Shown here: in pieces, positions 21,480 to 34,629 of the stretch
Position numbering within the stretch: the first letter of the stretch is position 1
How the letters are laid out: each line of letters starts with the position of its first letter
Assembly: GCF_036898095.1 (NCBI RefSeq)
Contig: NC_090735.1
Span: forward strand, 11,600,445-11,664,444
Direction of reading: 5' to 3'
Length of the DNA stretch: 64,000 nt
From: Palaemon carinicauda
Taxonomy: Eukaryota; Arthropoda; Malacostraca; Decapoda; Palaemonidae
The notes under the pieces: model-generated
What the model saw: the letters and a program-made list of their open reading frames with translations, nothing else
Told to the model about the DNA's origin: nothing
Database searches by the model: none
Program-made: the position numbers and the translations under genes

Positions 21480-21483
<4 letters not shown>

Positions 21484-21881
21484 TTATTTATATATTTATT
21501 TATTACTTAGTACCACTGTATAGCAGTGTGACGGCGCTGAGTAAGGCTGTGAACTCAAAGGCAGGTTGGAAACGACTGAGTTATATTATTGTAGAACATT
21601 CTCCTTATATACAAAACCTCAAGGCAACAGGACATAACAAGTTCACAAGACAGACAATATTGCAGAGGAAAAACCAGACATGAATTTTCATGTTCGTTTT
21701 AGTGCGAGGGAAGAGCGAAGATACAAGCATAATATATACAAAAGGAATTATGTACAATTGTGTGAAACACGGTTGGTACAGCAGGTTCGGCCACTAGTCA
21801 ATTTTTCCATTTATGTGTGTATATACTGTATGTATATATAAGCTGATACCAAATCGATTATTATTTAAGGAAAGAACTGGA

Positions 21882-21931
<50 letters not shown>

Positions 21932-22330
21932 AGTTAGTTAGTTAGGAAAGTGTAGGCCGAAGATGAAAGGGCGTTAGGGATTGGATAAGAGATTAAGAAA
22001 TGAAGGCAATAGCCTAAGATGGATGTGAGGGTGTTGCTAGGATCAGGTCGAGAGGCTTAGCCTTTGTTAGGCTGAACCACACCTATTCAGAACACAACGG
22101 CTGCATTGGTTATAACAAACCCTTTTGGAGGCGAATAACAGGTTATTTATGATGGCCGTTTAATGCATTGTTTTCCATACAATTGAAGGAGATTGGATCC
22201 ACAATATGTCTATTATGAATGGTATTATAATCCTAGATGATTGATTGTTTCTTTGTTTGTCTGTCTGTACATAGAAATTAAATTGTGTGCGCGACTGCTT
22301 ATGAAAGAAACAATACATCTTCTTCCCTAC
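21480..22330. other. Unrecognised spacer, possible LTR-like fragment
   Basis: 21520-21800 has balanced composition and no low-complexity structure. It resembles transposon-derived non-coding sequence, but no terminal motif or partner copy was found in the window. No gene seen. Confidence 0.35.
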
Positions 22331-22850
22331 CGTTATCTTAGCATTAAGGGGTCGGTTGCCTGATGCGCAATCTCCAATGCCTTCTATCAAAGGCATCCTC
22401 TTCCACCAAACCTCTTCTCTTGCGCGAACATAAATGCTCATGAAAGAAACAATACATTTTCTTCCCCACCTTTATCTCTACATTAAAGGGTCGGTTGCCT
22501 GATGCGGCCTCTCCAATGCCTTCTATCATAGGCATCCTCTTCCACCAAACCTCTTCTCTCCATATCATTCTTCACCTTATCTTTCTTCTTTCCCACTGCT
22601 GTTCCTACATTAAGGGGTCGGTTGCCTGATGCGTCCTCTCCTATGCCTTCTATCAAAGGCATCTTCTTTCACCAAACCTCTTCTCTCCATATCATCCTTC
22701 ACCGTATCTTTCTTCTCTCCCACTGCTGTCCCTACATTAAGGGGTCGGTTGCCAGATGCGCCCTCTCCAATGCCTTCTATTAAAGGCATCTTCTTCCACC
22801 AAACCTCTTCTCTCCATATCATCCTTCACCTTATCTCGCTATCTAATTCT
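22300..22850 (+). repeat. Tandem repeat of about 125-140 bp, four copies
   Basis: The motif ggggtcggttgcctgatgcg recurs at about 22349, 22489 (aaagggtcgg variant), 22615 and 22741. Each is followed by ctccaatgccttctat and ttccaccaaacctcttctc. The first unit differs by a 5' extension (catgaaagaaacaatacat). The long minus-strand frames here are by-products of the array. Confidence 0.85.
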
Positions 22851-23221
22851 GTGCCTCCATCTCAATCTTCTCCCCCTAGCTACTTCCTTCCAAGCCCTCC
22901 TCACTCCCTCCCCAACATCCATCCTTACAATATGAAATAAACAATATATACAGTAGACTAAAAAGCTCAACTGATATGGGGCTATAATCTAGCCGGGATA
23001 AGCTATCCTGAACATATTGAAAATGCTGTAAAATGTTTAATTGAAATTATTCAAACCTAATTTATTTTCGAGATTAGATAGGATTCTAATTCCCTTTTTT
23101 TTTTTTTTTTTGCTGAAGAATATAGTATATATTTAGAATTTAATTGGATTTGCATTAAATCTATATTTTCTAACGAACATCTGTTTTAGAAATATGTAGC
23201 ATCAATTTTTAATGAATATGT

Positions 23222-23325
23222 AAACATATATGTATATGTATATGTATTATATATGTGTGTGTCGGTGTGGGTGTATTTGTGTGTATATTATATATCCATA
23301 TATACTGTACTTATATATATACATA

Positions 23326-23397
<72 letters not shown>

Positions 23398-23412
23398 AAT
23401 ATACATACACAC

Positions 23413-23493
<81 letters not shown>

Positions 23494-23507
23494 TGTATAT
23501 ATATATG

Positions 23508-23563
<56 letters not shown>

Positions 23564-23580
23564 CATATATGTATGTATGT
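23222..23580. repeat. (AT)n compound microsatellite
   Basis: Several hundred bases of AT alternation with interspersed TATG, TACA and ACTGTA interruptions. Reading frames made only of Ile and Tyr are artefacts. Confidence 0.95.
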
Positions 23581-23727
23581 TTGTATGTATGTAAGAATAT
23601 CCGGACTCTATAATGTATATGCATATTAAAACGGTGCCCTACAGCAATATACACATTACAAAAAAAAAAGAATCCTCAAGAAAATGAAACAAAAATTACC
23701 TCAAGTGCCATCAAACAATTTAAAACT

Positions 23728-24520
23728 TGCTCGAACACTATACAGTAAGCATCCCAATCTTGCTCGAACACTATATAGTAAGTATCCCAATCTTGCTCGA
23801 ACACTATACAGTAAGCATCCCAATCTTGCTCGAACACTATACAGTAAGCATCCCAATCTTGCTCGAACACTATACAGTAAGCATCCCAATCTTGCTCGAA
23901 CACTATACAGTAAGCATCCCAATCTTGCTCGAACACTATACAGTAAGCATCCCAATCTTGCTCGAACACTATACAGTAAGCATCCCAATCTTGCTCGAAC
24001 ACTATACAGTAAGCATCCCAATCTTGCTCGAACACTATACAGTAAGCATCCCAATCTTGCTCGAACACTATACAGTAAGCATCCCAATCTTGCTCGAACA
24101 CTATACAGTAAGCATCCCAATCTTGCTCGAACACTATACAGTAAGCATCCCAATCTTGCTCGAACACTATACAGTAAGCATCCCAATCTTGCTCGAACAC
24201 TATACAGTAAGCATCCCAATCTTGCTCGAACACTATACAGTAAGCATCCCAATCTTGCTCGAACACTATACAGTAAGCATCCCAATCTTGCTCGAACACT
24301 ATACAGTAAGCATCCCAATCTTGCTCGAACACTATACAGTAAGCATCCCAATCTTGCTCGAACACTATACTGTAAGCATCCTAATCTTGCTCGAACACTA
24401 TACTGTAAGCATCCTAATCTTGCTCGAACACTATACAGTAAGCATCCCAATCTTGCTTGAATACTCTACAGTAAGCATCACAATCTTGCTCGAACTCTAT
24501 ACAGTAAGCATTCTAATCTC
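23728..24520 (+). repeat. 33-bp minisatellite, about 24 copies
   Basis: Unit: cttgctcgaacactatacag + taagcatcccaat. Central copies are virtually identical. Variants sit at the ends: tatagtaagtatc in the second copy, and two adjacent copies with actgtaagcatcctaat near 24368-24420, then decayed copies to about 24520. Because 33 is a multiple of three and the unit lacks stops in four frames, the array yields four long spurious ORFs (11-residue repeats such as NLARTLYSKHP and YCIVFEQDWDA). Confidence 0.95.
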
Positions 24521-24974
24521 ATGCTTCAAACACTTTATTCGTATTGATCTCTGCGGTTTATCACTTGCAAGGCCGCCGATTCACAAAGGGTCGTGATTTG
24601 ACCGAACACATGATAAAAAAACAATGGCACTAATATTAATCGTTGGGGGTCATCGGAGGTCGGACAATAACATTAGTTTTATGACTTTATCAACGCCGTA
24701 CCCATGCCCTGAGCAAATCCTTTCTCTGCTCGTATCAGATTATTTCGGGTAGTTACTTGAAGAGAAGGAATTGGTGGGTATAGAGAATAGATTGTTAACG
24801 CAAAATGGTGTTTTTCTTTGTATACTACTCGAATCTTTCTTCTTCTTGGTTTGTTAATCTTGCTTTTATAAACGCCGTAAGTTGGGTTTCTCATAAATTG
24901 TTTATCATATATCGATAAATTTCCTGTCCATATAGTTTATTTGAATTACGTTATAGTCTTGATTGCTCTAAACA

Positions 24975-25038
<64 letters not shown>

Positions 25039-25439
25039 GACTGCAGACGATCTTTAATTATCCGCAACTGACAGATATCAAATTAGGTATAATGGGCAAT
25101 CTAAATCCAGTGTTCCGGATATGATGTTGTTCATCAGTAACTTATTTCATTAACCTCCAGAATTAATTGGAACAAGAATCGGATATTGAATGACTGTGAA
25201 CTTAACATCTCCTTGCGGTATAAACATCGAATTTGAAATCGAAGAGAATACGATAACTGCAATAGAATTATATTGAAGGGGAAGAGGGAGCTTTATGTCA
25301 TGTTTATTCTAATATTTAGCGATGCAACTTCGTTAACTTGGTAGGTAAACGAAGGAGTTTGGTTTAATGACTGAAATGGAATTGAATTACTGAATTATGG
25401 TTATACAAATGCACACTTGAAAATTACCTCTGCTTCCTC

Positions 25440-25440
<1 letters not shown>
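24521..25440. other. AT-rich spacer with a (CT)n block
   Basis: Contains (CT)n at about 24978-25037 and otherwise unrecognised single-copy-like sequence. No gene seen. Confidence 0.55.
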
Positions 25441-25474
<34 letters not shown>

Positions 25475-25780
25475 GCCTGCTAAGCTACAATCCTAGTTAG
25501 AGAAGCAAGATGCTATAAGCCCAAGGGCTCCAGCAGGGAAAGTACCATAGTGAGGGAAGGAAGTAAGGAAATAAATAAGCTACAAGAGACGTAATGAACA
25601 ATTAAAATGAAACCTTTCAAGAACATTAACAACATTGAAATAAATTTTTCATATATAAACTATAAAAACTTTAAAATAACAAGAGGAAGAAAAATGTATA
25701 GAATAGTGTTCCCGAGTGTACCCTCAAACAAGAGAACTCTACCCCAAGACAGTGGAAGATCATGGTACAGAGGCTATATG
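25441..25780 (-). repeat. (AAT)n-tailed dispersed repeat, minus-strand copy
   Basis: (ATT)n at 25441-25474 is followed by ctaagctacaatcctagtta, gatgctataagcccaagggc and the more 5' block agagaactctaccccaagac. The copy reaches about 25780. Confidence 0.75.
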
Positions 25781-25794
25781 CTGTTACTCATTGT

Positions 25795-26525
25795 ACCGCA
25801 CGTGTTTCATACACGTTCATACATTGTAATGTTATTGCTTTTTTATCTCTCGCTTTTTCCCGCACTGATGATAGAAAAACATTTAAGCTTGCCATCGCAT
25901 GTGTCAAATTGTTTGAATATTTGTGCCATTGTTGCCCTCAACTGTTTGTATGAACTGTAAACTCGTTATTTTGTTGAATGAACTTACTTGCATTTACCTC
26001 GTCTCTCATACACTACAATGCTGTTGCTTTTTTTATCTCTCACTCTCTCCCGCATTGATAATAGAAAAACCTGATTAACCTTGCCATTGCATGCTTCATG
26101 TTGTTTTAATTTTTGTGCCATTGTTGCCCTCAACTGTTTGTTTATAAGCTCGTTATCTGGTTGAATGAACTTACTTGCATTCTCATACACTGCAATGCTG
26201 TTGCCTTTTTTATCTCAAGCTCTCTCCCGCACTGACAATAGAAAAACCTGGTTAACCTTGCTATTGCATGCTTCATGCTGTTTTAATTTTTGTGCCATTG
26301 TTGCCCTTAACTGTTTGTATATAAGCTCGTTATCTGGTTTGATGAACTTACTTGCATTCACCTCGCCTCTCATACACTGTGATGCTATTGCCTTTTTTTT
26401 ATCTCGCTCTTTCCCGCACTTATGATAGAAAAACGTTTAAGCTTGCCATAGCATGTTTCAAATTGTTTTAAATTTTGGACCATTGTTACTCTCAACTGTT
26501 TGTATATATGCTCGTTGCCTGTTAG
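25795..26525 (+). repeat. Tandem repeat of about 180 bp, four copies
   Basis: Repeated landmarks are tctcatacactgcaatgctg, ctcccgcactga(t/c)(g/a)atagaaaaac, tgtgccattgttgccct and caactgtttgt, each once per unit. Copies begin near 25805, 26005, 26185 and 26365. They are diverged by several percent, so the array is older than the 33-bp minisatellite. Confidence 0.85.
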
Positions 26526-27775
26526 TAACTAAGAGCTCACAGTGCCACATCATATACTCGTACAATTTCTCAAGAGCTTTCTTCCGTGTTCTCTCTTTGC
26601 AAAAATGATGTTAATTGTGCTTACGCTCGTTTATAAAGACTTGAAATAGATCGAGGTTGTTTTGTATTTATCTCTTGAAACATTGTAGGTATATTTCATT
26701 ATTTATCATATATGAGTTTTAGAAAATGTGTCTATGAGACAAAGTTGTTTTTCTCATGACCTTTTTTATCTTTATTCCTACATTGGATAAGTTGGAATCT
26801 ATTGCCTGAATTACATTTCCCTAAAAAAAATCTATAATTTTTCACTCATTACAAATTGAAAATAGTTTAAATTGTTACGTTTTTCCTGATGATAATCTGA
26901 AATTTTATTCTCCTTCTATAATATTTGAAATTTATTATCATGTAAAAGTCTAGTGATTGATTTTATGAAATAAATCATTTGTTCTCAGCGGTCGAGAGAT
27001 GTTCACTGTTGAACTTCATTTGCCACTGTGAATTTCTTGCAAGTCCTGCATTTAATACGACAGTTACTTCCCCTCATTGAACTATATCAAATAACATAGA
27101 CTACTTATTCATAACAGGTAGTGTTTGCTATTATTTTATTATTCCAAAATCCTCAGAGATGCTACAGTAAAAACTCCCAATGTCTGTCTAATTACTAATA
27201 TAACCAACTCAATTTGACGTTAGATTTTATTTGATTGTGCAGATATTCAACAAGAGTACACTGGTTAATCTAATTGTACGATTTTTTATCGTTATTATTC
27301 TTTAAACTTTAATTTTCATCTCTATTGAACACCAAGTAAACTCTGCTAATTTTAATGTACTTGTGAGTCCCCTTGAGTGAAGTCGCCCCCAATAATTAAT
27401 GAACTACGTAATTGATGATAATTTTACTCAATAATTGATTCTATGGTTCTCTACGCTACTCTTGAGATAAGGACATACGCGTAACACATGGGTCTTTGGA
27501 TCTAATTTCCATAGATTTTAGGAGAAAACTAAGCTAGACTGAAAATGCCAGACAGAGGTAAAGCTACAAATTGATTGCTCATTTAAGAATTTAGGTTCGA
27601 AAAAATAAAGATGATGGCTTTGGTTATTTCGATAATGAAAGGGATTACCATAGCTAAAAATAGAATGGCTTTCGTGATTACTATAACAGGATCTTCCTAA
27701 TCGGGTAGTTGAATCAGTAGAACTTCAAAAGTTCAAAGCTGGAGCAAATGTTTTTATGTTGACCTGGCTGACATG
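26526..27775. other. AT-rich spacer
   Basis: Single-copy-like sequence with no repeat family, domain-coding ORF or RNA gene recognised. Confidence 0.55.
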
Positions 27776-28025
27776 AGTCTTTTTATAGTTTATTTATGAC
27801 ATATCTGTTTTGACGCTGTTAATAGTTTATATAGGACATATCTGGCTTGACGCTGTTACTGTTTTAGAATGATATATTGTTAATTAATTCTCATCATTTA
27901 TTTATTTCCTTATTTCCTTTCCTCACTGGGCTATTTTTCCCTGTTGGAGCCCCTGGGCTTATAGCATCTTGCTTTTCCAACTAGGGTTGTAGCTTGGCTA
28001 GTAATAATGATAATAATAAAAAAGA
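27776..28025 (+). repeat. (AAT)n-tailed dispersed repeat, plus-strand copy
   Basis: Begins with tttttatagtttatttatga, continues through cctcactgggctatttttcc and ctgggcttatagcatcttgc, and ends gttgtagcttggctagtaat + imperfect (AAT)n. Confidence 0.75.
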
Positions 28026-29230
28026 AGATAACCCAAGGATAAGAAGTTCCTCTTCTAATGCAACCGGGTAACGCCCGTCAGACTACCACTTCCCTAGATT
28101 AATTTTGAATTATTAGGTGTCATTTCACACATGCGATCTAGAAATGATCAATATTTAGATCACTGTTTGGGGACAATTTCTTTCTCTCTGCTGCCAAGTT
28201 CTAGTCAATTCCAGTATCTTCATAAATCCGATAATCTGTATTCCAAGAGGTATTCTAACGCCTACAGTAAGGTCCACTGTTACGGTACTTATGGTTTATT
28301 ACAGTGTTCCATCATAAACATTCTGGTGCATTGTTTTATACCTGCTCTTTTTCATATGGTGTCCCTTTTCTGAGCTATTCGACTTCTATAACATTACCTT
28401 ACTCAAAATTTCACGTCTCATTTAGGAATAAATTCTTCTTTTGAACCATAAAAGGGTCTTGAGGTTATGTCGTTAGACTGAGGGCTCCTGTATACTCAAG
28501 GTCTCAGCCCTACCAAGCTTGAAATGTTTTAAGGATTGAGAGACCTCCTGTAAGCATATGGACTCAGACCAAGGACTAAGAGACCTCCTATAAGCCTACG
28601 GACTCAGAGCAGCCACGTTTGATAGTCCTATTTCAGTGACAATACAAGATTTTTTTCCTGTTTCATTCTTGTCTCCATCAGATTTTGGCTAGCATATAAT
28701 CTGTCTAGTATTTCGTATTTTAGCATTTATCTCTTTTTTGGTTTGTTTAAGATACTTGGCTTCATTCCAGGTTACGGTGTAACATATAAGCAGTTGGTAT
28801 GCTGTTCTGGTTTAAATATTACAATGAAAATTACTAATTAGGGTGGCCTTACTTTGTCACCATCCAGACTATATTTACTAAAAATTTTGCAATATAATAA
28901 ATTTTAGAGCGAATTTTGTCAAATTATCCAAGTGTTTTTTTATATGATATCCGGAAGACAGTAAAACTAGAAATAATTTTTTTTTCTTTTGCATCAAGTT
29001 TTACATTTCCACTTCGTTTGTTACATTTATTCCTTATTGAAAAACTTGTAGTTAATCATCGTCAATGAAGACTCGAGCACCAAATCCATCTGCTAACAAA
29101 CATTTCATCTCAATATTGGAATTTCTGTGACTTTCAAACAGACGACGGACTATGACGATGTCTCCGGCTGAAAACTAAACTCTCGGAAGGAAAGTTGGTT
29201 TTAGACATCAGTAAGAGCAGATGGGGCATC
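28026..29230. other. AT-rich spacer
   Basis: No convincing gene. A short near-duplicate pair (agagacctcctgtaagcatatgg and its variant) lies at about 28540-28610. (CT)n blocks follow at 29232-29274 and 29464-29518. Confidence 0.5.
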
Positions 29231-29231
29231 A

Positions 29232-29277
<46 letters not shown>

Positions 29278-29463
29278 CTTGTCAGCGTAGTAAAGATGCA
29301 ACAGTGGATTCCAGAGGGTTTGGAGGTGGAAGGAGGTAAGAAGAAGAAACTGTAATCAAGTATTCCTTAATCACCTCAGACAGTAAGGATAAGACGAACG
29401 TGATCGACCGGTGATAAAGCACAAGAGTTTTTTTGCATGCTAAAATGACCATCATATACATAT

Positions 29464-29520
<57 letters not shown>

Positions 29521-29753
29521 GGTTTATTTAGCTAAAAAGTAATTATGATGTTTTATTACTCTGCTTTTTGTTCCATGTATTCTTTTGTACATGGTTACTT
29601 TCTTTACCTCTCATTGGATAATGGTTTTTTATTTACCCCTTTTGATATCGATTTTGAATTTTGATTATTTCTATATTTTGTTCAGTTTAAAGGCTGTAAA
29701 CATCTTTCGATGGTAATTTCATCTTCCCTGCATAATAAAGAGCACGTGTCTGG

Positions 29754-29755
29754 AT

Positions 29756-29831
<76 letters not shown>

Positions 29832-29880
29832 ACTCATATATTTATATTTATTTATATATATATATATATACATATGTATG

Positions 29881-29964
<84 letters not shown>
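29754..29964. repeat. (AT)n microsatellite
   Basis: Two long TA runs separated by a short TATG/TTTA-interrupted segment. Confidence 0.95.
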
Positions 29965-29965
<1 letters not shown>

Positions 29966-30404
29966 TGGTTACACTCAGCTTTCCCCGTCCCTTGGGTATG
30001 AGGGGGAGAGGGAGTAGTCAAAACCCTGGAGAGAGGGTATGCATATATATATTTAAGCTATTTAGTCTTCATTATTGACCGGCCGCGTACGCTAGTTTTG
30101 TACATTGTTTCTACGAATTAATAGAAAAAAATAAAAGTCTTACATGCTCCTTTTGATAGCAATTTTATTTGGTCGACATTATCTGGTTAGGAAGGAAGCG
30201 GGTGTCCGGTGTCATGTAACAATTCCCCTCGGGACGGCAGAGAGCGAACTTTAAGAAACGACAATGATGTTATCTTCAGAATCCGTAAAACCACTTTGTT
30301 CTCTGTCTCGGCATGGAAGGAATGTGGAGTCCAGTTGGTTTTATTTCATTGGATTGTGTATTTTGATTCTGGTTTTATTTTTATTTTAATTGTTCATTAC
30401 TTCT

Positions 30405-30542
30405 TATATCGTTTATTTATTTCCTTATTACACTGGGTTATTTTTTCCCTGTTGAAGCCCTATCGCTTATAGCATCTTGCTTTTCCTACTAGGGTTGTAG
30501 CTTAGCTACTACTACTACTACTACTACTACTAATACTACTAC

Positions 30543-30577
<35 letters not shown>

Positions 30578-30580
30578 GTT
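30405..30580 (+). repeat. (AAT)n-tailed dispersed repeat, plus-strand copy with ACT tail
   Basis: tttatttatttccttattac, cttatagcatcttgctttt and gggttgtagcttagcta lead into (CTA)n and then (AAT)n, showing tail turnover between trinucleotide motifs. Confidence 0.75.
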
Positions 30581-30639
30581 ACTTTTATGAATATTATTGT
30601 ATGAATAAGTATTTACGGTTGACTTTTTGTGCACTTCAA

Positions 30640-30845
30640 TCATGTATGTTTTTGCCTTCGCCAAAATCGAAAATATTGCGAGGGCTATGTATTCACCCCT
30701 GTCGTCGTTAATCTGTTTGTTTGTGAGCAACTTCACACAAAAACTACTGAAACGATTTTGTCCAAACTTGGTAGTCATGTTGGGTATGATCCAGGAATGA
30801 ATCTGTAACTTTCTATATAAAGTACATCAAAGTACATGTGCGTAG
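30640..30845. repeat. Degenerate copy of a widespread invertebrate non-autonomous repeat
   Basis: The segment with gccttcgccaaaatcg, tgtttgtttgtgagcaactt and ttttgtccaaacttggta looks like one end of a repeat also represented at 33240-33600. A second related stretch (cagaaactgctgaactaattt) lies at 30918-30945. The family name is not known to me; classification is by resemblance. Confidence 0.4.
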
Positions 30846-31606
30846 TAGTACTTTTAAAATAATTGCAATGTTAAGTAAATAGCAAATGTTTTGTTTATTT
30901 TTTTGTGAACATCATTACGCAGAAACTGCTGAACTAATTTCAGATAAACAAAGTAAACAGGTGGGGTATAACACAAGGACAATTTTATTAGATTTTGAAG
31001 AAAATGCATCTGAGCACAAGTACGCAGTGGTGTTAGTAACATAATAAGAGTGTTTGGCGTGGCTAAGGCATGCTCTGTACTTGGTGCCTCTCAATTTTGT
31101 TTATGAAATATGCGCTGAGCATGCTTAATTTTTAAGTACACATAGAAGTTTAAAGCCCGTTGAAAAATGTATTAAGATTCTTTTATTGGGTTCATTAAAA
31201 AAAACTTATTTTTCCAAATTTGTAAAACATTTTGCATTGCAAAAATCTGCCCCTCATTTAATTCCAGGAAAATGGAAGATGTTTGCTTACGTTTTGCGTT
31301 GTATCCGCAAAGAAAAGAAAAGCGAGATTTAGACCACTAAAGTTTTAAAAGACCCATTCAAGCAACGCACGAAGTTGTTCACTTGCAAGTCAGTAGATTT
31401 TTGCAGTCTCAAAGACGACTCTTCGACCTCGTTATAGCGAAGACAACGCTTAAAGAAATATTTTTTTTTCTTCTTAATCTGTGCTCGTTTGTTAACTCTT
31501 TTTCTTTTAATTATTGTCTGTTGTTGTGATACGGGATATCTGGGAACGTGGTCTGAGGTGATGTTGAGATTGCGATAAATGAGAGATATTGGTAGAGGTG
31601 CATGTG

Positions 31607-31648
<42 letters not shown>

Positions 31649-31800
31649 CATCCAAGTTACAACCCTAGTTGGAAAAGCACGATGCTATAAGCTATATAAG
31701 GGCTCTAACATAGAAAGTAGCCCAGTGAGGAAAGGAATTAAGGAAACAGATAGAATAATATGCTTGAGTTTACCCTCAAGCAAAAGAGAGTTCCGTACCA
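31607..31800 (-). repeat. (AAT)n-tailed dispersed repeat, minus-strand copy with internal deletion
   Basis: (ATT)n, then caagttacaaccctagttgg and agcccagtgaggaaaggaa, then a jump to the tagaataatatgc and taccctcaagcaaaagagag block. The middle third present in the 19083 and 25441 copies is missing. Confidence 0.7.
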
Positions 31801-33240
31801 TTATAAACCAAATTTAAGTTCTTAAATTTATTTAGCTTGTCGGACAAATACATTTAAAAATAGTATAAATGTAAAAGTTTATGTTGCGGTATATTAGACC
31901 GCTGTCTAGTGTTATCTATGCGTAGTCAGCGTACATTTGAAATAAATCTTGTCCTAATTGTTACATAATTTAGCTTTTAGTTTTTCCTAAAGTAAAGTAC
32001 ATTTGGGTAATCATTTATACGAAACGATTTTGAAACTAGTTGACTACTTTCTAAGCGTCCGTGAAAATAGAACGATGTATGAAAATAAGAAATGGTTGAT
32101 TTTATATTTTAGAAACGGCCAGCTGTGGAAGAATCTTTCTTTTTATTACTCAATAAATTCGTATTAACTTCAATATATCATATAGAAATAGAAATGACAT
32201 TTCGTCTCAATTTAGATAACTGATCTCGCCAAGCACAACTCCCGGTAACGTAAAGGTCTAGTAATCAATAAACATTGTGACCCATTTTCATTTGAATGTG
32301 GGTTATCTGCCTTGACCTTTTCAGAAATATTTATGGAAGATAAGCCTTACCCGTACTATCGTTGAATAACAACTGTTGATAAGACAATTCAAGATGAACG
32401 AAAACTGTATTCATCACCGTTTGTTCGGGTCTTGTCTGCATTTAAAGGTTAAAGATGTCTGGTTACAGTTTCATCAGAATAGATACTCACCAGAACGTCA
32501 GACGGGCAAGCCCTACCCCCCACTGGGATGCCCAATCACTGCAGTAGCCTCTCCAGTAAACAGCTTAAATTTATGGTCCCGAGCTGGGATCGATCTGCCG
32601 CCATTCGAATACTAGGCAAATACTTTATTACTGTACAACTATAGTCCAGGAGCCTAGAAATATTTGTTTCACATCTCGAGTGCGAAAGATTTGACACCTG
32701 GAAAGGATAGGACTGTACTCTGGAACCCCTCAAATGCCTTCCTCAAGTTCCGGAAATGAGGACTACCACTAAGGGCATCACCCGAAGTACCCCTCAAAAT
32801 CAGAGTACATCCACCAAACATATGCCAAAATGTTCAGTTTGATTGGTAGATAAAGGATTGGGAATTCTTAAGTTTCGCAATTGTGGACTAAGGGGATTAA
32901 GGAAGGCCTATATACCCCCCCCCCATTTCCATTTGCTTCATAAGCTGAAGCGCCCCAAACGTATAATTAAACGTTTCGGCTTCGCCGACTATAATCCGTG
33001 AACACCAGATTACGTAAACAAATCGGACGATTAAAAATGCTTCTGATTTATTCGACACATTTTCGTTCAGACTTAAATCAGTATTTTTTTTTTTTTTTTT
33101 TTTTTTTTAGAAAAATATCCAATCATCTGTCCAAGAATTTATTAAAACGTTATTATCTTCGGTCAATGACAAAGTAATTTCTCGAGTACCCTAAAGATAT
33201 TCCTAAGACTAAACTGGCACTGAGTAGAGTGCAGACCTCC
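31801..33240. other. AT-rich spacer with possible SINE-like piece
   Basis: Largely unrecognised. The minus strand of about 32500-32660 contains gatcgatcccagctcgg, weakly like a tRNA-derived B box, but no family copy was found here. Poly-T lies at 33086-33108. No gene seen. Confidence 0.35.
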
Positions 33241-33600
33241 GCGGCGGCAGCTTATTTTTTGACCTATTGCTCGATCTTGACCTTTGACCTTAACAGGTAT
33301 TAATTGGCGATGAGTTTCATACATTCAAATATGAACCAAGTTTGAAGTCTCTGTGACAACGAGGTCCAAACTTATGGCTGATTACGTGAATTGGACATTT
33401 AGCTTGATCATGACCTTGACCTTTGATCTTGACCTTCCAAAATTTGATCATTTCCAGCTTTTTCCATAACTGCTAATTCCTGCTAGTTTCATTATGATTG
33501 AAATTGTGGCCAGGAAGCTGTTCACGACCAAACTCACGCACACACACAAACAGGGGCGAAAAAAATAACCTCCTTACAACTTCGTTGGCGGAGGTAAAAA
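33240..33600. repeat. Degenerate non-autonomous repeat ending in cgttggcggaggta
   Basis: Contains reiterated tgaccttgacctttgatctt and gaccttccaaaatttgatc, then gtggccaggaagctgttca and a terminal acttcgttggcggaggta. The end mirrors the gccttcgccaaa edge at about 30655, suggesting inverted ends of one family. Confidence 0.5.
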
Positions 33601-34368
33601 TGGAAAAAATCATCATTATTGGACACAGTTGTATGAATGGATAACTATGAATAGATGGAGAATTGGACGCGTGCTTTTGTGAGGTCAGGCAATGGTCAAC
33701 TGACCACTTTCTCCTAACGAGCTTGAATCAATAAAAATGAAAAAGGTTTTCTTCCTTCGATATGACCAAAATTAATGATAGGGCCATCTTTTGAGTTGTG
33801 TTTTTATGATAAAATTGTGTCTGGTAAATAAAATTAAATTATAATTGATAACCTTTCCCTATGTGACGTATAATAATGATAAGGATAATAAAATGCTTTG
33901 CTAGTCATTACATTGTTTATTTTTTTGTAATTTATAGTAATAGTGTTATTGGTAGAAAGTTATAATTCTCATTGCCATAACCATGATAATCACGTAATCA
34001 GTGATAATGATATCAATATAATTATTCATCATCCCATTACCCATTATGGGTCTTACATTGTTCCTTTGCCCCTTAGCTGCTCTTGCCGAATGGCCTTACA
34101 GGCCCCAGCGACAGGCTTTTCAACCCAAAAGTCACAAATCCAATATAATCCATTGTTTACCTTATGACAATAAAAGTGATGATAACAATAACAATAATAA
34201 TGGACGTACGATGCAACACTGGTTTATTGAGAGTCAATCAGGGGTGCCATGCCGCCTTTGTCGACGTTCAACCAACATCCGATATATTTGTAAGCCTTTT
34301 CATTGAAATTTGTGTATTTTTCCCAGTTGCAACTTATTGTTTATCACTGGTATGTTCGTTTGTTTATT

Positions 34369-34371
<3 letters not shown>

Positions 34372-34400
<29 letters not shown>

Positions 34401-34408
34401 TTCTTCTT

Positions 34409-34439
<31 letters not shown>

Positions 34440-34457
34440 TTATTATTATTATTATTA

Positions 34458-34518
<61 letters not shown>

Positions 34519-34520
34519 AA
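34372..34520. repeat. (TTC)n-(TTA)n compound microsatellite
   Basis: About 65 bp of TTC passes directly into about 80 bp of TTA. A second (ATT)n patch is at 34575-34628. All poly-Leu, poly-Ser, poly-Asn and poly-Lys frames here are artefacts. Confidence 0.95.
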
Positions 34521-34629
34521 TAAAGGAAATGATCAGATCCTTGAAATACAGAAGCTGAAGATTTTGTTTCAATTATTATTAGTATTATTATTATTATCAT
34601 TATTATTATCATTATTATTATTATTATTG

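Noticed and set aside
22160..22822. Repeated minus-strand ORFs with IEGIG motifs
   Set aside because: Arise from the 125-140 bp tandem repeat; frames are not consistently kept between units.
23728..24520. CRISPR-like direct repeat array
   Set aside because: Units are contiguous with no unique spacers, and the setting is eukaryotic.
23676..24596. Four overlapping ORFs of 229-289 residues with 11-residue repeats
   Set aside because: They are by-products of a stop-free 33-bp minisatellite on both strands; no coding signal.
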